From the NCBI RefSeq assembly GCF_000454545.1, contig NZ_CM002139.1:455936-504536 (forward strand): DNA of 48,601 nt, given 5' to 3'. The notes beneath the pieces are model-generated. The model searched no databases and had not been told where the DNA came from. It saw only the letters and a list, made by a program, of their open reading frames with translations. A program made the translations under genes and the position numbers. Below, in pieces: positions 36,455-44,374 of this stretch; position 1 is the first letter of the stretch, and each line of letters begins with the position of its first letter. Source of the stretch: Xanthomonas cassavae CFBP 4642 (GTDB taxonomy: Bacteria > Pseudomonadota > Gammaproteobacteria > Xanthomonadales > Xanthomonadaceae).

Positions 36455-37468
36455 TCAGAACCGGTTGTCGCCATCCAGCAGCCGCCCCAGACCGCCCAGC
36501 ACCGAGCCCTCACCGCGTTGCTGGCCGCCGCCCTGCGGGGCAGCCTGCAGCATGCGGCCGGCCATGCGCGAAAATGGCAGCGATTGCAGCCAGACCTTGC
36601 CGGGGCCGGTGAGGGTGGCCAGGAACACGCCTTCGCCACCGAAGAACATGCTCTTCAGGCCGGCCACGCGGCGCACGTCCATGTCCACGCCGGCGTGGTA
36701 AGCAACCACGCAGCCGGTATCGACATCGATACGTTCGCCCGGGCCCAGCTCGCGCTCCATCACGGTGCCGCCGGCGTGCACGAACACCCAGCCGTCGCCT
36801 TCGAGCTTCTGCATGATGAAGCCCTCGCCACCGAACAGGCCGGTGAGGATCTTCTTCTGGAACGCGATGCCCAGCGACACTCCGCGGGCACCGGCCAGAA
36901 AGCTGTCCTTCTGGCAGATCAACCGCCCGCCGTGTTCGGACAGGCGCAGCGCCAGCACCGTGCCCGGGTAGGGCGCGGCAAACGCCACCTTGGCCTTGCC
37001 GCTACCGGCGTGGGTGAATACGGTGGTGAACAGGCTCTCGCCGGTGACCACGCGCTTGCCGGCAGAGAGCAGTTTGCCCATCAGGCCGCCGCCGCCGCCG
37101 CTCTGGCCGGCATGCGAGCCGTCGCCGAACACGGTGTCCATCTGCACGGCCGAATCCTTGTACATCAGGGCGCCGGCCTCGGCGATCGCGCTTTCGCCAG
37201 GGTCCAGCTCCACTTCGACGAACTGCATGTCATTGCCGACGATGCGGTAATCGATCTCGTCGGCACTGCCGGCCGCGCCGGTCAGCGGCGGCGGGGCGCT
37301 GCCGCCGCTCTGCAGCTCGGCCAGTTGCCGGGCAGGGGTCCAGCCATCGAGCCCGTCGCGCCAGGCCAGGGCATCGGGTTGGCGCTGGGCGTGCGCGCGC
37401 GCACTGGCATCGTCGAGCGGACCGATGCGGTCGGCCTGTCCGGGAACATGGAAATACCACTGGGCCAT
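36455..37468 (-). CDS. GYF-like domain fused to TIGR00266/AIM24-family protein
   Basis: A 337-residue protein. Residues 1-50 (MAQWYFHVPGQADRIGPLDD, WTPARQLAEL) are a GYF_2-type domain, and residues about 70-310 an AIM24/TIGR00266 domain (QFVEVELDPGESAIAEAGAL, IQMD-like segment, GLKSMFFGGEGVFLATLTGPG). These tryptophan-rich and glycine-rich domains are found across bacteria and in mitochondrial AIM24; a lipid-associated or stress role is suspected but not settled. The start ATG 37468 has AGGAG seven bases ahead. It is followed by GC-rich residues that vary (QAAPQGGGQQRG). No operon partner is clear. Confidence 0.85.
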   Translation of the reverse strand: MAQWYFHVPGQADRIGPLDDASARAHAQRQPDALAWRDGLDGWTPARQLAELQSGGSAPPPLTGAAGSADEIDYRIVGNDMQFVEVELDPGESAIAEAGALMYKDSAVQMDTVFGDGSHAGQSGGGGGLMGKLLSAGKRVVTGESLFTTVFTHAGSGKAKVAFAAPYPGTVLALRLSEHGGRLICQKDSFLAGARGVSLGIAFQKKILTGLFGGEGFIMQKLEGDGWVFVHAGGTVMERELGPGERIDVDTGCVVAYHAGVDMDVRRVAGLKSMFFGGEGVFLATLTGPGKVWLQSLPFSRMAGRMLQAAPQGGGQQRGEGSVLGGLGRLLDGDNRF

Positions 37469-37591
37469 CGGGACGACTCCTGTCTGTGTGTGTGTGGAGT
37501 CTAGCCTTAGCCGCGTCCGCTGCGTCGCGTGTCCAAGGTCATGAGCTCCCGCAGCGGTCGTCAGGCGGGGTTCCCCACATCGCCGTCGCGA

Positions 37592-37705
37592 CTGGACCTG
37601 ACGCATCTGCGGATCCGGCGCTTGCAACTGGACGACACCCGCCTGCTGTTCACCTTGGCCGACGGCATGCGCATCCATGCGCCCATCGCCATCGCTGGTC
37701 CGTAG
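37592..37705 (+). pseudogene. Truncated copy of the DUF2442-like gene
   Basis: Reading CTG at 37592 gives LDLTHLRIRRLQLDDTRLLF and continues TLADGMRIHAPI before diverging and stopping at 37704. The intact gene at 30531 starts MDLTQLRIRRLELDDTRLLF and continues TLANGMRIDEPI. The start is CTG instead of ATG and only about 35 codons match, so this is a dead fragment. It lies between the GYF-AIM24 gene and the ABC ATPase gene; the rest of 37469-37758 has no assignable feature. Confidence 0.75.
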
Positions 37706-37758
37706 CGGGCTGCACATGGTGCGGCGCGCCGAAGCGGGTGCAGCCGGCGGCGGCCGTG

Positions 37759-38598
37759 CTACGCGCCCACTGTGGCCCAGTAACGCTCGCCATCGCGCTG
37801 GACCCGCACCGGGCCATCGAAGACCGCCGACAGGCTGGCATCGGTCAGCACCGCATCGCGGCTGCCATCGGCCACCACCTTGCCGGCGCGCAGCAGGATC
37901 ACCCGCGCAATCTCCGGCACGATCTCTTCGATGTGGTGGGTCACCAGCACCAGCGTGATGCCTTGCTGGGCAAGGTGGCGCAGGGTGTCGAGCAGGTGCT
38001 GGCGCGCGACCAGATCCAGGCCGGTGGAGGGCTCGTCCAGCAACAGCGCCTGCGGGCGGTTGACCAACGCACGGGCGATCAGCACGCGGCGTGTTTCGCC
38101 GGCCGACAACGCGGCGAACGGGCGGTCCAGCAGCGGCAAGGCGCGCGCCAGGGTCAGCGCTTCGCGCGCTCGGGCACGCATGTCGTCGCTGATCTCGCGG
38201 TGCGGCGGCACCACGTAGCTGGCAAAGAAGCCGGACAGCACCGCGCTTTCCACATCCAGCCCCGGCATGTCGGACAGGTTGACGCTCAGATCGCCGGTGA
38301 CGATGCCCAGCTGCGAGCGCAACCGGTCCACCTGCCAGCGCGTCTGCCCAAGCACCTTCACCGACGCCTGGCCATCGCCGCGCGCCAGCGGATACAGCTC
38401 GCGGGTGATGAGCTTGATGAAGGACGACTTGCCGCAGCCATTGGGCCCGAGGATGGCGGTGTGCTGCCCCAGCGCGATGCGCAAGGACAAGCTGTGCAGC
38501 ACGCGAACCTGGCCGCGCATCACACTTGCCTGGTCGAGTTCGATCAACCCGGTAGCGTTTGCATCGGCAGCAGAAGAAGAAGAAACGGCAACAGTCAT
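37759..38598 (-). CDS. Stand-alone ABC transporter ATP-binding protein
   Basis: A 279-residue nucleotide-binding protein with Walker A GPNGCGKSS, an ABC signature LSAGETRR (LSAGE instead of LSGGQ), Walker B ALLLDEPSTGLD and the switch histidine in VTHHIEE. No membrane partner is adjacent, so it may pair with a permease elsewhere or act outside transport. The pattern is like ModF/ZnuC-type ATPases with a single domain. The ATG at 38598 is the start; the next upstream frame is not conserved. It is divergent from the desaturase gene, with 132 bases between the starts. Confidence 0.85.
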   Translation of the reverse strand: MTVAVSSSSAADANATGLIELDQASVMRGQVRVLHSLSLRIALGQHTAILGPNGCGKSSFIKLITRELYPLARGDGQASVKVLGQTRWQVDRLRSQLGIVTGDLSVNLSDMPGLDVESAVLSGFFASYVVPPHREISDDMRARAREALTLARALPLLDRPFAALSAGETRRVLIARALVNRPQALLLDEPSTGLDLVARQHLLDTLRHLAQQGITLVLVTHHIEEIVPEIARVILLRAGKVVADGSRDAVLTDASLSAVFDGPVRVQRDGERYWATVGA

Positions 38599-38730
38599 AC
38601 GCAACGTCGGGTCGTGGGGGAAACGTGTGAACCGCTTTAGGAATGTAGGGCACACCCTACGCAAGCGAAGGGTGAAGTTTGCCGCGATCGCCCCCATCAT
38701 GTCTGCACCAACCAACGAGATGCCGCCGCT

Positions 38731-39948
38731 GTGGACTTGCCGATGCTGCCCGACCCGATCATCGACTTCATGACGTCCGGCGTGGCTGGCCTGGGTGTCT
38801 GGGGCATGCTTGCCGTGCTGCTGGCGTTCACCCAGCTCACCATCTTTGCGGTGACCTTGTACCTGCATCGCAGCCAGGCGCACCGCGGTGTGGATTTCCA
38901 CCCGGTGCTGGCGCACTTCTTCCGGTTCTGGACCTGGCTCACCACCTCGATGATCACCCGCGAATGGGTGGCGATCCATCGCAAGCACCACGCCAAGGTC
39001 GAAACCGACGAAGACCCGCACAGCCCGCAGACCAAGGGCATCGGCCAGGTGTTCTGGCGCGGCGTGGAGTTGTATCGGCAGGCGCGTGCCGAGCGTGCCG
39101 ACATCGCCCAATACGGCAGGGGCGCGCCATCGGACTGGATCGAACGGCATCTGTATACGCCGCATGCCAATGCCGGCCCGATCGCGCTGGGCGTGATCAA
39201 CACGCTGCTGTTCGGGTTGCCCGGCATTGCGCTGTGGGCGATCCAGATGGCATGGATTCCGTTCTGGGCCGCCGGCGTGGTCAACGGGCTGGGCCACTGG
39301 TGGGGCTATCGCAATTTCGAATCGGCCGACACCTCCACCAACCTCACGCCGTGGGCGCTGTGGATCGGTGGCGAAGAACTGCACAACAACCACCATGCCT
39401 TCCCCAGTTCGGCGCGTTTCTCGATGCGGCGCTGGGAGCTGGATATCGGCTGGATCGCCATTGTCGGCCTGCAGGCGCTGGGTCTTGCCAAGGTGCTGCG
39501 GGTGGCGCCGACGCTGGATATCCGCCCCAACATCGCCGTGCCCGATGCGGACACGCTCAAGGCCTTGCTGTCGCATCGCTTCCAGGCCATGACCGACTAC
39601 CAGCGCAACGTGCTCAAGCCGGCACTGCGCGAAGAAGCCGCCGCCACAGGCGCCAAGTTGCGCGAATTGTTGCCGCGCCGTCTGCGCAAGGGCCTGGTCG
39701 ACGATGGCCGCTGGCTGAAACCGGATGCACGCGCGCAGTTGCAGGCCTGGGTGGCGCAACGCCCGCGCATGCGTACGTTGGTGGAGTATCGCGCGCGTCT
39801 GACCGCGGTGCTGGAAGCGCGCAGTCATGATGCCGCCGAGCGGCTCAAGCAATTGCAGCAGTGGTGCCATGAAGCCGAAGCCAGCGGCAATGCCGCCCTG
39901 CAGGCCTACGCGGCACGGCTCAAGGGGTATGCGCTGAGTGGTGCGTAA
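38731..39948 (+). CDS. Membrane fatty acid desaturase (delta-9 acyl type)
   Basis: A 405-residue integral membrane di-iron desaturase with the three histidine boxes: LYLHRSQAHRG (HX4H), AIHRKHHAK (HX2HH) and LHNNHHAF (HX2HH). It introduces a double bond into acyl chains for membrane fluidity. The N-terminal two-thirds is the desaturase; about 130 charged residues at the C-terminus (from RPNIAVPDADTLKALLSHRF) are an extension of unknown role. The GTG at 38731 has a weak ribosome site; ATG 38743 is an alternative. The stop overlaps the next gene. Confidence 0.9.
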   Translation: MDLPMLPDPIIDFMTSGVAGLGVWGMLAVLLAFTQLTIFAVTLYLHRSQAHRGVDFHPVLAHFFRFWTWLTTSMITREWVAIHRKHHAKVETDEDPHSPQTKGIGQVFWRGVELYRQARAERADIAQYGRGAPSDWIERHLYTPHANAGPIALGVINTLLFGLPGIALWAIQMAWIPFWAAGVVNGLGHWWGYRNFESADTSTNLTPWALWIGGEELHNNHHAFPSSARFSMRRWELDIGWIAIVGLQALGLAKVLRVAPTLDIRPNIAVPDADTLKALLSHRFQAMTDYQRNVLKPALREEAAATGAKLRELLPRRLRKGLVDDGRWLKPDARAQLQAWVAQRPRMRTLVEYRARLTAVLEARSHDAAERLKQLQQWCHEAEASGNAALQAYAARLKGYALSGA

Positions 39949-40333
39949 GCGCAGCGGCGCGCTGGCGGCCAAGTGGGTCAGCGCGCCGAGCCGATCGAGC
40001 GGACGCCTGCTGCTGGCGCTCTGCCTGGGATGCGCCGCTGCAGGCGGTGCGCACGCCCAGGTGCAGGACAGCCAGGAGTATCTCAAGCGCATGGACACCG
40101 ATGGCGATGGTCGGGTCGGCCGCGACGAATATCTGGCCTGGATGAGCTACGCCTTCGATCAGCGCGATACCGATCACGACGGCGTGCTGCAGGGCGAGGA
40201 GTTGCCCGGCCGGCGCGGCAAGCCGATCACCCGCGCCGCGTATCGCGCCACCTTGATCGAACGCTTCGCGCGCCAGGATGCCAACGGCGACGGCTACCTG
40301 AGCGCACGCGAGTTGCTGGCGCCGCCGCGCTGA
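39938..40333 (+). CDS. Exported EF-hand calcium-binding protein
   Basis: A 131-residue protein with a hydrophobic leader (RLLLALCLGCAAAGGAHA after about 22 residues) and three EF-hand loops: DTDGDGRVGRDE, DTDHDGVLQGEE and DANGDGYLSARE. It is likely periplasmic and binds calcium. GTG 39938 and GTG 39941 are both in-frame candidate starts, both lying within the desaturase end. The 11-base overlap implies coupling to the desaturase. Function otherwise unknown. Confidence 0.82.
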   Translation: MVRKRSGALAAKWVSAPSRSSGRLLLALCLGCAAAGGAHAQVQDSQEYLKRMDTDGDGRVGRDEYLAWMSYAFDQRDTDHDGVLQGEELPGRRGKPITRAAYRATLIERFARQDANGDGYLSARELLAPPR

Positions 40334-40381
40334 TGCACGCCTTCGCGCTCGGCCGACGTCGCCTTCGGCAAGCTCGAGCGC

Positions 40382-41119
40382 ATGTTCACACTCGATCAGG
40401 TCAGCCGGCGCTACGGCCAGTCCCTCGCGCTCGACAACGTCAGCCTGGCGTTCGCCAGCGGCGTCACCACTGCGGTGATCGGGCCCAGCGGCGCCGGCAA
40501 GTCCACCGTGTTGCGCCTGCTGGTGGGTCTGGAATGGCCCGACAGCGGCACGGTCGCCGTCAATGGCACGCCACTGCGACGCGAGCAGCTACAGGCGCAG
40601 CGTCAGCGCATCGGCTACGTGATCCAGGAAGGCGGCCTGTTTCCGCATCTGGATGCGCACAGCAATGTGGTGTTGCTGGCGCAGACGCTGGGCTGGACGC
40701 GCACGCGCATCGATGCGCGCCTGCAGACGCTGTGCGCGCTGTGCCAGCTGCCGCCGGAGTTGCTGGCGCGCTATCCGGCCGAGCTGTCGGGCGGGCAACG
40801 CCAGCGCGTTGGCCTGATCCGCGCGCTGATGCTCGACCCACCGGCGCTGTTGCTGGACGAACCGCTGGGTGCGCTCGACCCCATCGTGCGCTACGACCTG
40901 CAGGAACAGCTGCGCGTGCTGTTTGCCCAGCTCGGCAAGACCGTGGTGCTGGTCACCCATGATGTCGCCGAGGCGGCATATCTGGCCGACACGCTGGTGC
41001 TGATGCGCGCCGGCCGCGTGGTGCAGCAGGGCAGTGCGCGCGCGCTGCGTGAGCACCCGGCCGACCCGTTCGTGCAGCGGTTTCTTACTGCCCAGCGCAG
41101 CATCGGCGACGCTGCATGA
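40382..41119 (+). CDS. Osmoprotectant ABC transporter, ATP-binding protein
   Basis: A 245-residue ATPase of the OpuCA/OsmV family. Walker A is GPSGAGKST, Q-loop VIQEGGLFPH, signature LSGGQRQRV, Walker B ALLLDEPLGALDP and switch VTHDVAE. The C-terminal CBS domains of OpuCA proteins are absent, as in shorter relatives. It would drive import of a quaternary amine such as choline or betaine. The stop overlaps the next start (ATGA), coupling it to the permease-binding protein fusion. Confidence 0.92.
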   Translation: MFTLDQVSRRYGQSLALDNVSLAFASGVTTAVIGPSGAGKSTVLRLLVGLEWPDSGTVAVNGTPLRREQLQAQRQRIGYVIQEGGLFPHLDAHSNVVLLAQTLGWTRTRIDARLQTLCALCQLPPELLARYPAELSGGQRQRVGLIRALMLDPPALLLDEPLGALDPIVRYDLQEQLRVLFAQLGKTVVLVTHDVAEAAYLADTLVLMRAGRVVQQGSARALREHPADPFVQRFLTAQRSIGDAA

Positions 41120-42588
41120 GCGCGCGTGCGGTTGTGGCGGTGCTGCTGTTGCTGTGCAGCCTGGGCGCACACGCTGCGCAGGTCACCGTGGGCTCGAAGA
41201 ACTTCACCGAAGCAGTGATCCTGGGCGAAATCGCCACTGCCGCAGGCAAGCGGGATGGGGTGGATGTGCAGCATCGCGCCCAGCTCGGCGGCACGCGCAT
41301 TCTGTGGCGCGCGCTGGAAACCGGGCAGATCGATGCCTACGCCGAATACACCGGCACCCTGGCGCAGGAACTGCTGCAGCTGCCCAAGGCCAGCCACGCC
41401 GAGCTGCGCGCCGCACTGGACGCGCGCGGGCTGGCGATGACGCAGTCGCTCGGCTTTCAGAACACCTATGCGTTCGGCATGTCGCGCGCGCGCGCGCAGG
41501 CGTTGGGCATCACCACGTTGTCGGAACTGGCGCGCCACCCGGGCTTGAAGATCGGGCTGAGCAACGAATTCATGCAGCGCGCCGACGGCTGGCCGGGCGT
41601 GCGCGCCGCCTATGCCCTGCCGCAAGCCGCTACTGGTCTGGATCACGACCTGGCCTATCGTGCGCTGCAAAGCGGCGCCATCGAGGTCACCGATCTGTAC
41701 AGCACCGATGCGGAGATTGCGTATCACACACTGCAGGTGCTGCGCGACGACCGCCATTACTTCCCCGAGTACCAGGCTGTGTTCCTGTACCGCAAGGATC
41801 TGGCACAGCGTGCGCCGAAGATGCTGCAGACCTTGCAAGGCCTGCAGGGACGCATCGACGAAGCGGCGATGCAGCAACTCAATGCGCAGGTGAAGCTGCA
41901 GCGCAAGAGCGAATCTACGGTGGCCGCGCAATGGCTGGGCGTGAAGCCTGTCTCGGACACGGAGTCGCGCATCAGCCGGTTATGGCGTTATACCGGCGAG
42001 CATCTGGCACTGGTCGGCAGCTCGTTGGGAATGGCATTGCTGATCGCCCTGCCATTGGGCGTGCTGGCGGCACGACGGCCACGGCTGGGCCAGGTGGTGC
42101 TGTCGCTGACCGGCGTCCTGCAGACCTTGCCCTCACTGGCGGTGTTCGTCTTCATGATTCCGCTGTTCGGCATCGGCGCCAAGCCGGCGATTGCGGCGCT
42201 GTTTCTGTATAGCCTGCTGCCGATCGTGCGCAACACGCATGCCGGGCTGACCTCGATCCCACGCCAGCTGCGCCAGACCGCCGAAGCGATCGGCCTGCCG
42301 GCATGGACGCGGCTGTGGCGCATCGAACTGCCGCTGGCACGTCGCACGATCGTGGCCGGCATCCAGACCGCCGCCGTGATCGACGTGGGCACCGCGACCC
42401 TGGGCGCGTTGATCGGTGCGGGCGGTTACGGCCAGCCCATCCTCACCGGTATCCGCCTGGACGATATCGGCCTGATCCTCGAAGGAGCGGTGCCTGCCGC
42501 GCTGCTCGCATTGTTGGTACAGGCGGTGTTCGAGGGCCTGGAGCGCTGGGCGACGCCGCGCGGTTTGCGAATCGGCCAGCAGCGCTGA
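41116..42588 (+). CDS. Osmoprotectant ABC transporter, binding protein fused to permease
   Basis: A 490-residue fusion. A signal-like helix (VAVLLLLCSLGAHA) leads into an OpuAC-type binding domain (VTVGSKNFTEAVILGEIATA, AYAEYTGTLAQELL, ATGLDHDLAYRALQSGAIEVTD region) to about residue 285. Five or six membrane helices follow (about residues 290-480) with the permease EAA-type loop RQTAEAIGLPAWTRLWRIELPLA. The order binding protein then permease is the reverse of the better-known OpuABC permease-first layout. With the upstream ATPase it forms a complete importer. Ligand is probably a betaine or choline compound, by family. Confidence 0.9.
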   Translation: MSARAVVAVLLLLCSLGAHAAQVTVGSKNFTEAVILGEIATAAGKRDGVDVQHRAQLGGTRILWRALETGQIDAYAEYTGTLAQELLQLPKASHAELRAALDARGLAMTQSLGFQNTYAFGMSRARAQALGITTLSELARHPGLKIGLSNEFMQRADGWPGVRAAYALPQAATGLDHDLAYRALQSGAIEVTDLYSTDAEIAYHTLQVLRDDRHYFPEYQAVFLYRKDLAQRAPKMLQTLQGLQGRIDEAAMQQLNAQVKLQRKSESTVAAQWLGVKPVSDTESRISRLWRYTGEHLALVGSSLGMALLIALPLGVLAARRPRLGQVVLSLTGVLQTLPSLAVFVFMIPLFGIGAKPAIAALFLYSLLPIVRNTHAGLTSIPRQLRQTAEAIGLPAWTRLWRIELPLARRTIVAGIQTAAVIDVGTATLGALIGAGGYGQPILTGIRLDDIGLILEGAVPAALLALLVQAVFEGLERWATPRGLRIGQQR

Positions 42589-43173
42589 GACGCAGCCTGC
42601 TGGCGTGGGCTCGCCGTCGTCGAGCCTTATCGCAGCTGCATCCGCCCCGCCACCGCCAGCACCGGTCGCGTCCTTCTCCCACCAGCGTCAGTCACTTCCT
42701 TCTCCCACCAGCGTCAGTCATTTCCTTCTCCCGCCTGCGGGAGAAGGTGCCCGAAGGGCGGATGAGGGGCCCTGGCGCTTGTCCCCTTCGCTCAGCGCGA
42801 AGCCTTCGGTTATGCCCGGTCGCGGCCACGTCCGCTCCTACGCGCTGGGGCAGAGTGGTGACCGGGAACGCGGCGCGTACCTCAGCGTTCAACCGGAAGC
42901 GCTGCGATCACGCGGTCCAGCGCGTGGTCGGTGACATTCTCCCACCAGCGTCAGTCATTTCCTTCTCCCGCCTGCGGGAGAAGGTGCCCGAAGGGCGGAT
43001 GAGGGGCCCTGGCGCTTGTCCCCCTCGCTCAGCGCGAAGCCTTCGGTTATGCCCGGTCGCGGCCAGGTCCGCTCCTACGCGCTGGGGCAGAGTGGTGACC
43101 GGGAACGCGGCGCATACCTCAGCGTTCAACCGGAAGCGCTGCGATCACGCGGTCCAGCGCGTGGTCGGTGACA
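42589..43173. repeat. Repeat region with 237-base tandem duplication
   Basis: Two adjacent copies (about 42700-42936 and 42937-43173) are nearly identical, with only a few substitutions seen. Each holds a palindromic repeat unit (CCTTCTCCCGCCTGCGGGAG, GTGCCCGAAGGGCGGATGAG), a REP-like motif (TCGCGGCCACGTCCGCTCCT in copy 1) and the last part of the egtE-like gene. A 26-base tandem repeat (CTCCCACCAGCGTCAGTCA) occurs at 42675 and 42701, and again at the junction near 42939. The section 42589-43118 is otherwise without a gene. Confidence 0.85.
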
Positions 43174-44309
43174 TTCAAATGCGGCGCCATCCTCAAGCGC
43201 CCGTGCCGGCGCGTGCAGATCACGCCGAGCGCGCCGAGCGTCGTTGCCACCGCGTCCAGCGCAGCGGCGGGCGGCTGCAGCGCGGTGAGATGCGGTGCAT
43301 GTCCAGGCGTGCACCAGTCGCCCAGGCCACGCGCGTACAAGGCGGCGTCCCACCGCTTGGTCAGGCTGCCCAGCGCCTGTGCGATGCGCACCGGCTGCCA
43401 TGCGCTGACCTGCTGCAGCGCGGCCGTCGCCATCGCAATGCGCAGCGGGTCGGCCACGCCGCCGGCATCGAACCGACGCGCACCGTCGCGATACTGCGGC
43501 GCGTGCGCAATGGGAAATTCCCAGCTGCTGGCGGCATCGCGGCCGATCCAGTGTTCCTCGATCGGCACACCGTGTGCGCGCCAGTGCGGCGCCGCCCACA
43601 GCCAGGCCAGGCCCATCGGCCCCAGCAGCCATTTGTGGCCGACACTGACCACGAACTCCGGCTTCCAGCGCGGCAGATCGGTGGGCAACACGCCCAGGCT
43701 CTGGCTCAGGTCCAGCACCAGCGCCACTCCGCGTGCCTGCAGCGCGGCGCTGATGCGGTCCAGATCCAGTTGCCGCCCATCCAGCCAGTACGCCTGCGGC
43801 AGGCTGGCGATACGCAGCGCCGGGGTCTGGGCGATCGCCTGCAACACGGCATCGGTCAACACCGCGCCGGGGCTGGTGGGGACCGCCACGACCTGTCCAC
43901 CCACCTCCGCGCAGCGGCGCTGCCAGATCAGCAGGTTGGACGGAAATTGCCCCTCCAGGACCAGCACGGCATCGCCGCGGTGCAGCGGCAGGTTGCGCGC
44001 GGCGGTGGCCAGGCCGTGTGCGGCCGATGGCAGCAAGGCCACCGCGTCGGCGTCGTGGTCGAACAGGCCAGCCGCAAGTGCGCGCAGGTGTTCGATCTGC
44101 TGCAGCCACGCATCGAAAGATAATTGCCAGGGCGCGGCCAGCGCATCCACGGCCTGGTGCGCCACCTGTTGCACCGCACGCAGCAATGGTCCGCGCGAAG
44201 CGGCGTCCAGATAAACGACTTCGCCGGGCAGCGCGAATGCCTGCTGGCGGTGTGTCCACTCCAGAGAGGCAGGGAGCGGGCTGGACAACAAGAACGATGA
44301 CATGTTCAT
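43119..44309 (-). CDS. PLP-dependent aminotransferase class V, EgtE-like
   Basis: A 396-residue PLP enzyme of the aminotransferase-V/NifS fold with the lysine Schiff base K226 in SVGHKWLLGP and an aspartate in LVLDLSQSLG. It starts YLDAASRGPLL, as in isopenicillin-epimerase/kynureninase-like enzymes. Divergent to egtB with 65 bases between starts, it is a good candidate for EgtE, the C-S lyase that releases ergothioneine from its sulfoxide; other class V activities are possible. Starts at 44309 or 44303. The last 18 codons are duplicated immediately downstream. Confidence 0.75.
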   Translation of the reverse strand: MNMSSFLLSSPLPASLEWTHRQQAFALPGEVVYLDAASRGPLLRAVQQVAHQAVDALAAPWQLSFDAWLQQIEHLRALAAGLFDHDADAVALLPSAAHGLATAARNLPLHRGDAVLVLEGQFPSNLLIWQRRCAEVGGQVVAVPTSPGAVLTDAVLQAIAQTPALRIASLPQAYWLDGRQLDLDRISAALQARGVALVLDLSQSLGVLPTDLPRWKPEFVVSVGHKWLLGPMGLAWLWAAPHWRAHGVPIEEHWIGRDAASSWEFPIAHAPQYRDGARRFDAGGVADPLRIAMATAALQQVSAWQPVRIAQALGSLTKRWDAALYARGLGDWCTPGHAPHLTALQPPAAALDAVATTLGALGVICTRRHGRLRMAPHLNVTDHALDRVIAALPVER

Positions 44310-44374
44310 AGCTTACCGCTGCCTGCGATCGCGCCGACACGGCGCGTTCACGGGCGCTGCCCAAGCATACGGCG

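Noticed and set aside
42589..43118. CRISPR-like array from the repeated CTCCCACCAGCGTCAGTCA
   Set aside because: Only two or three repeats at 26 bases and then 237 bases, with no spacers of constant length; it is tandem duplication.
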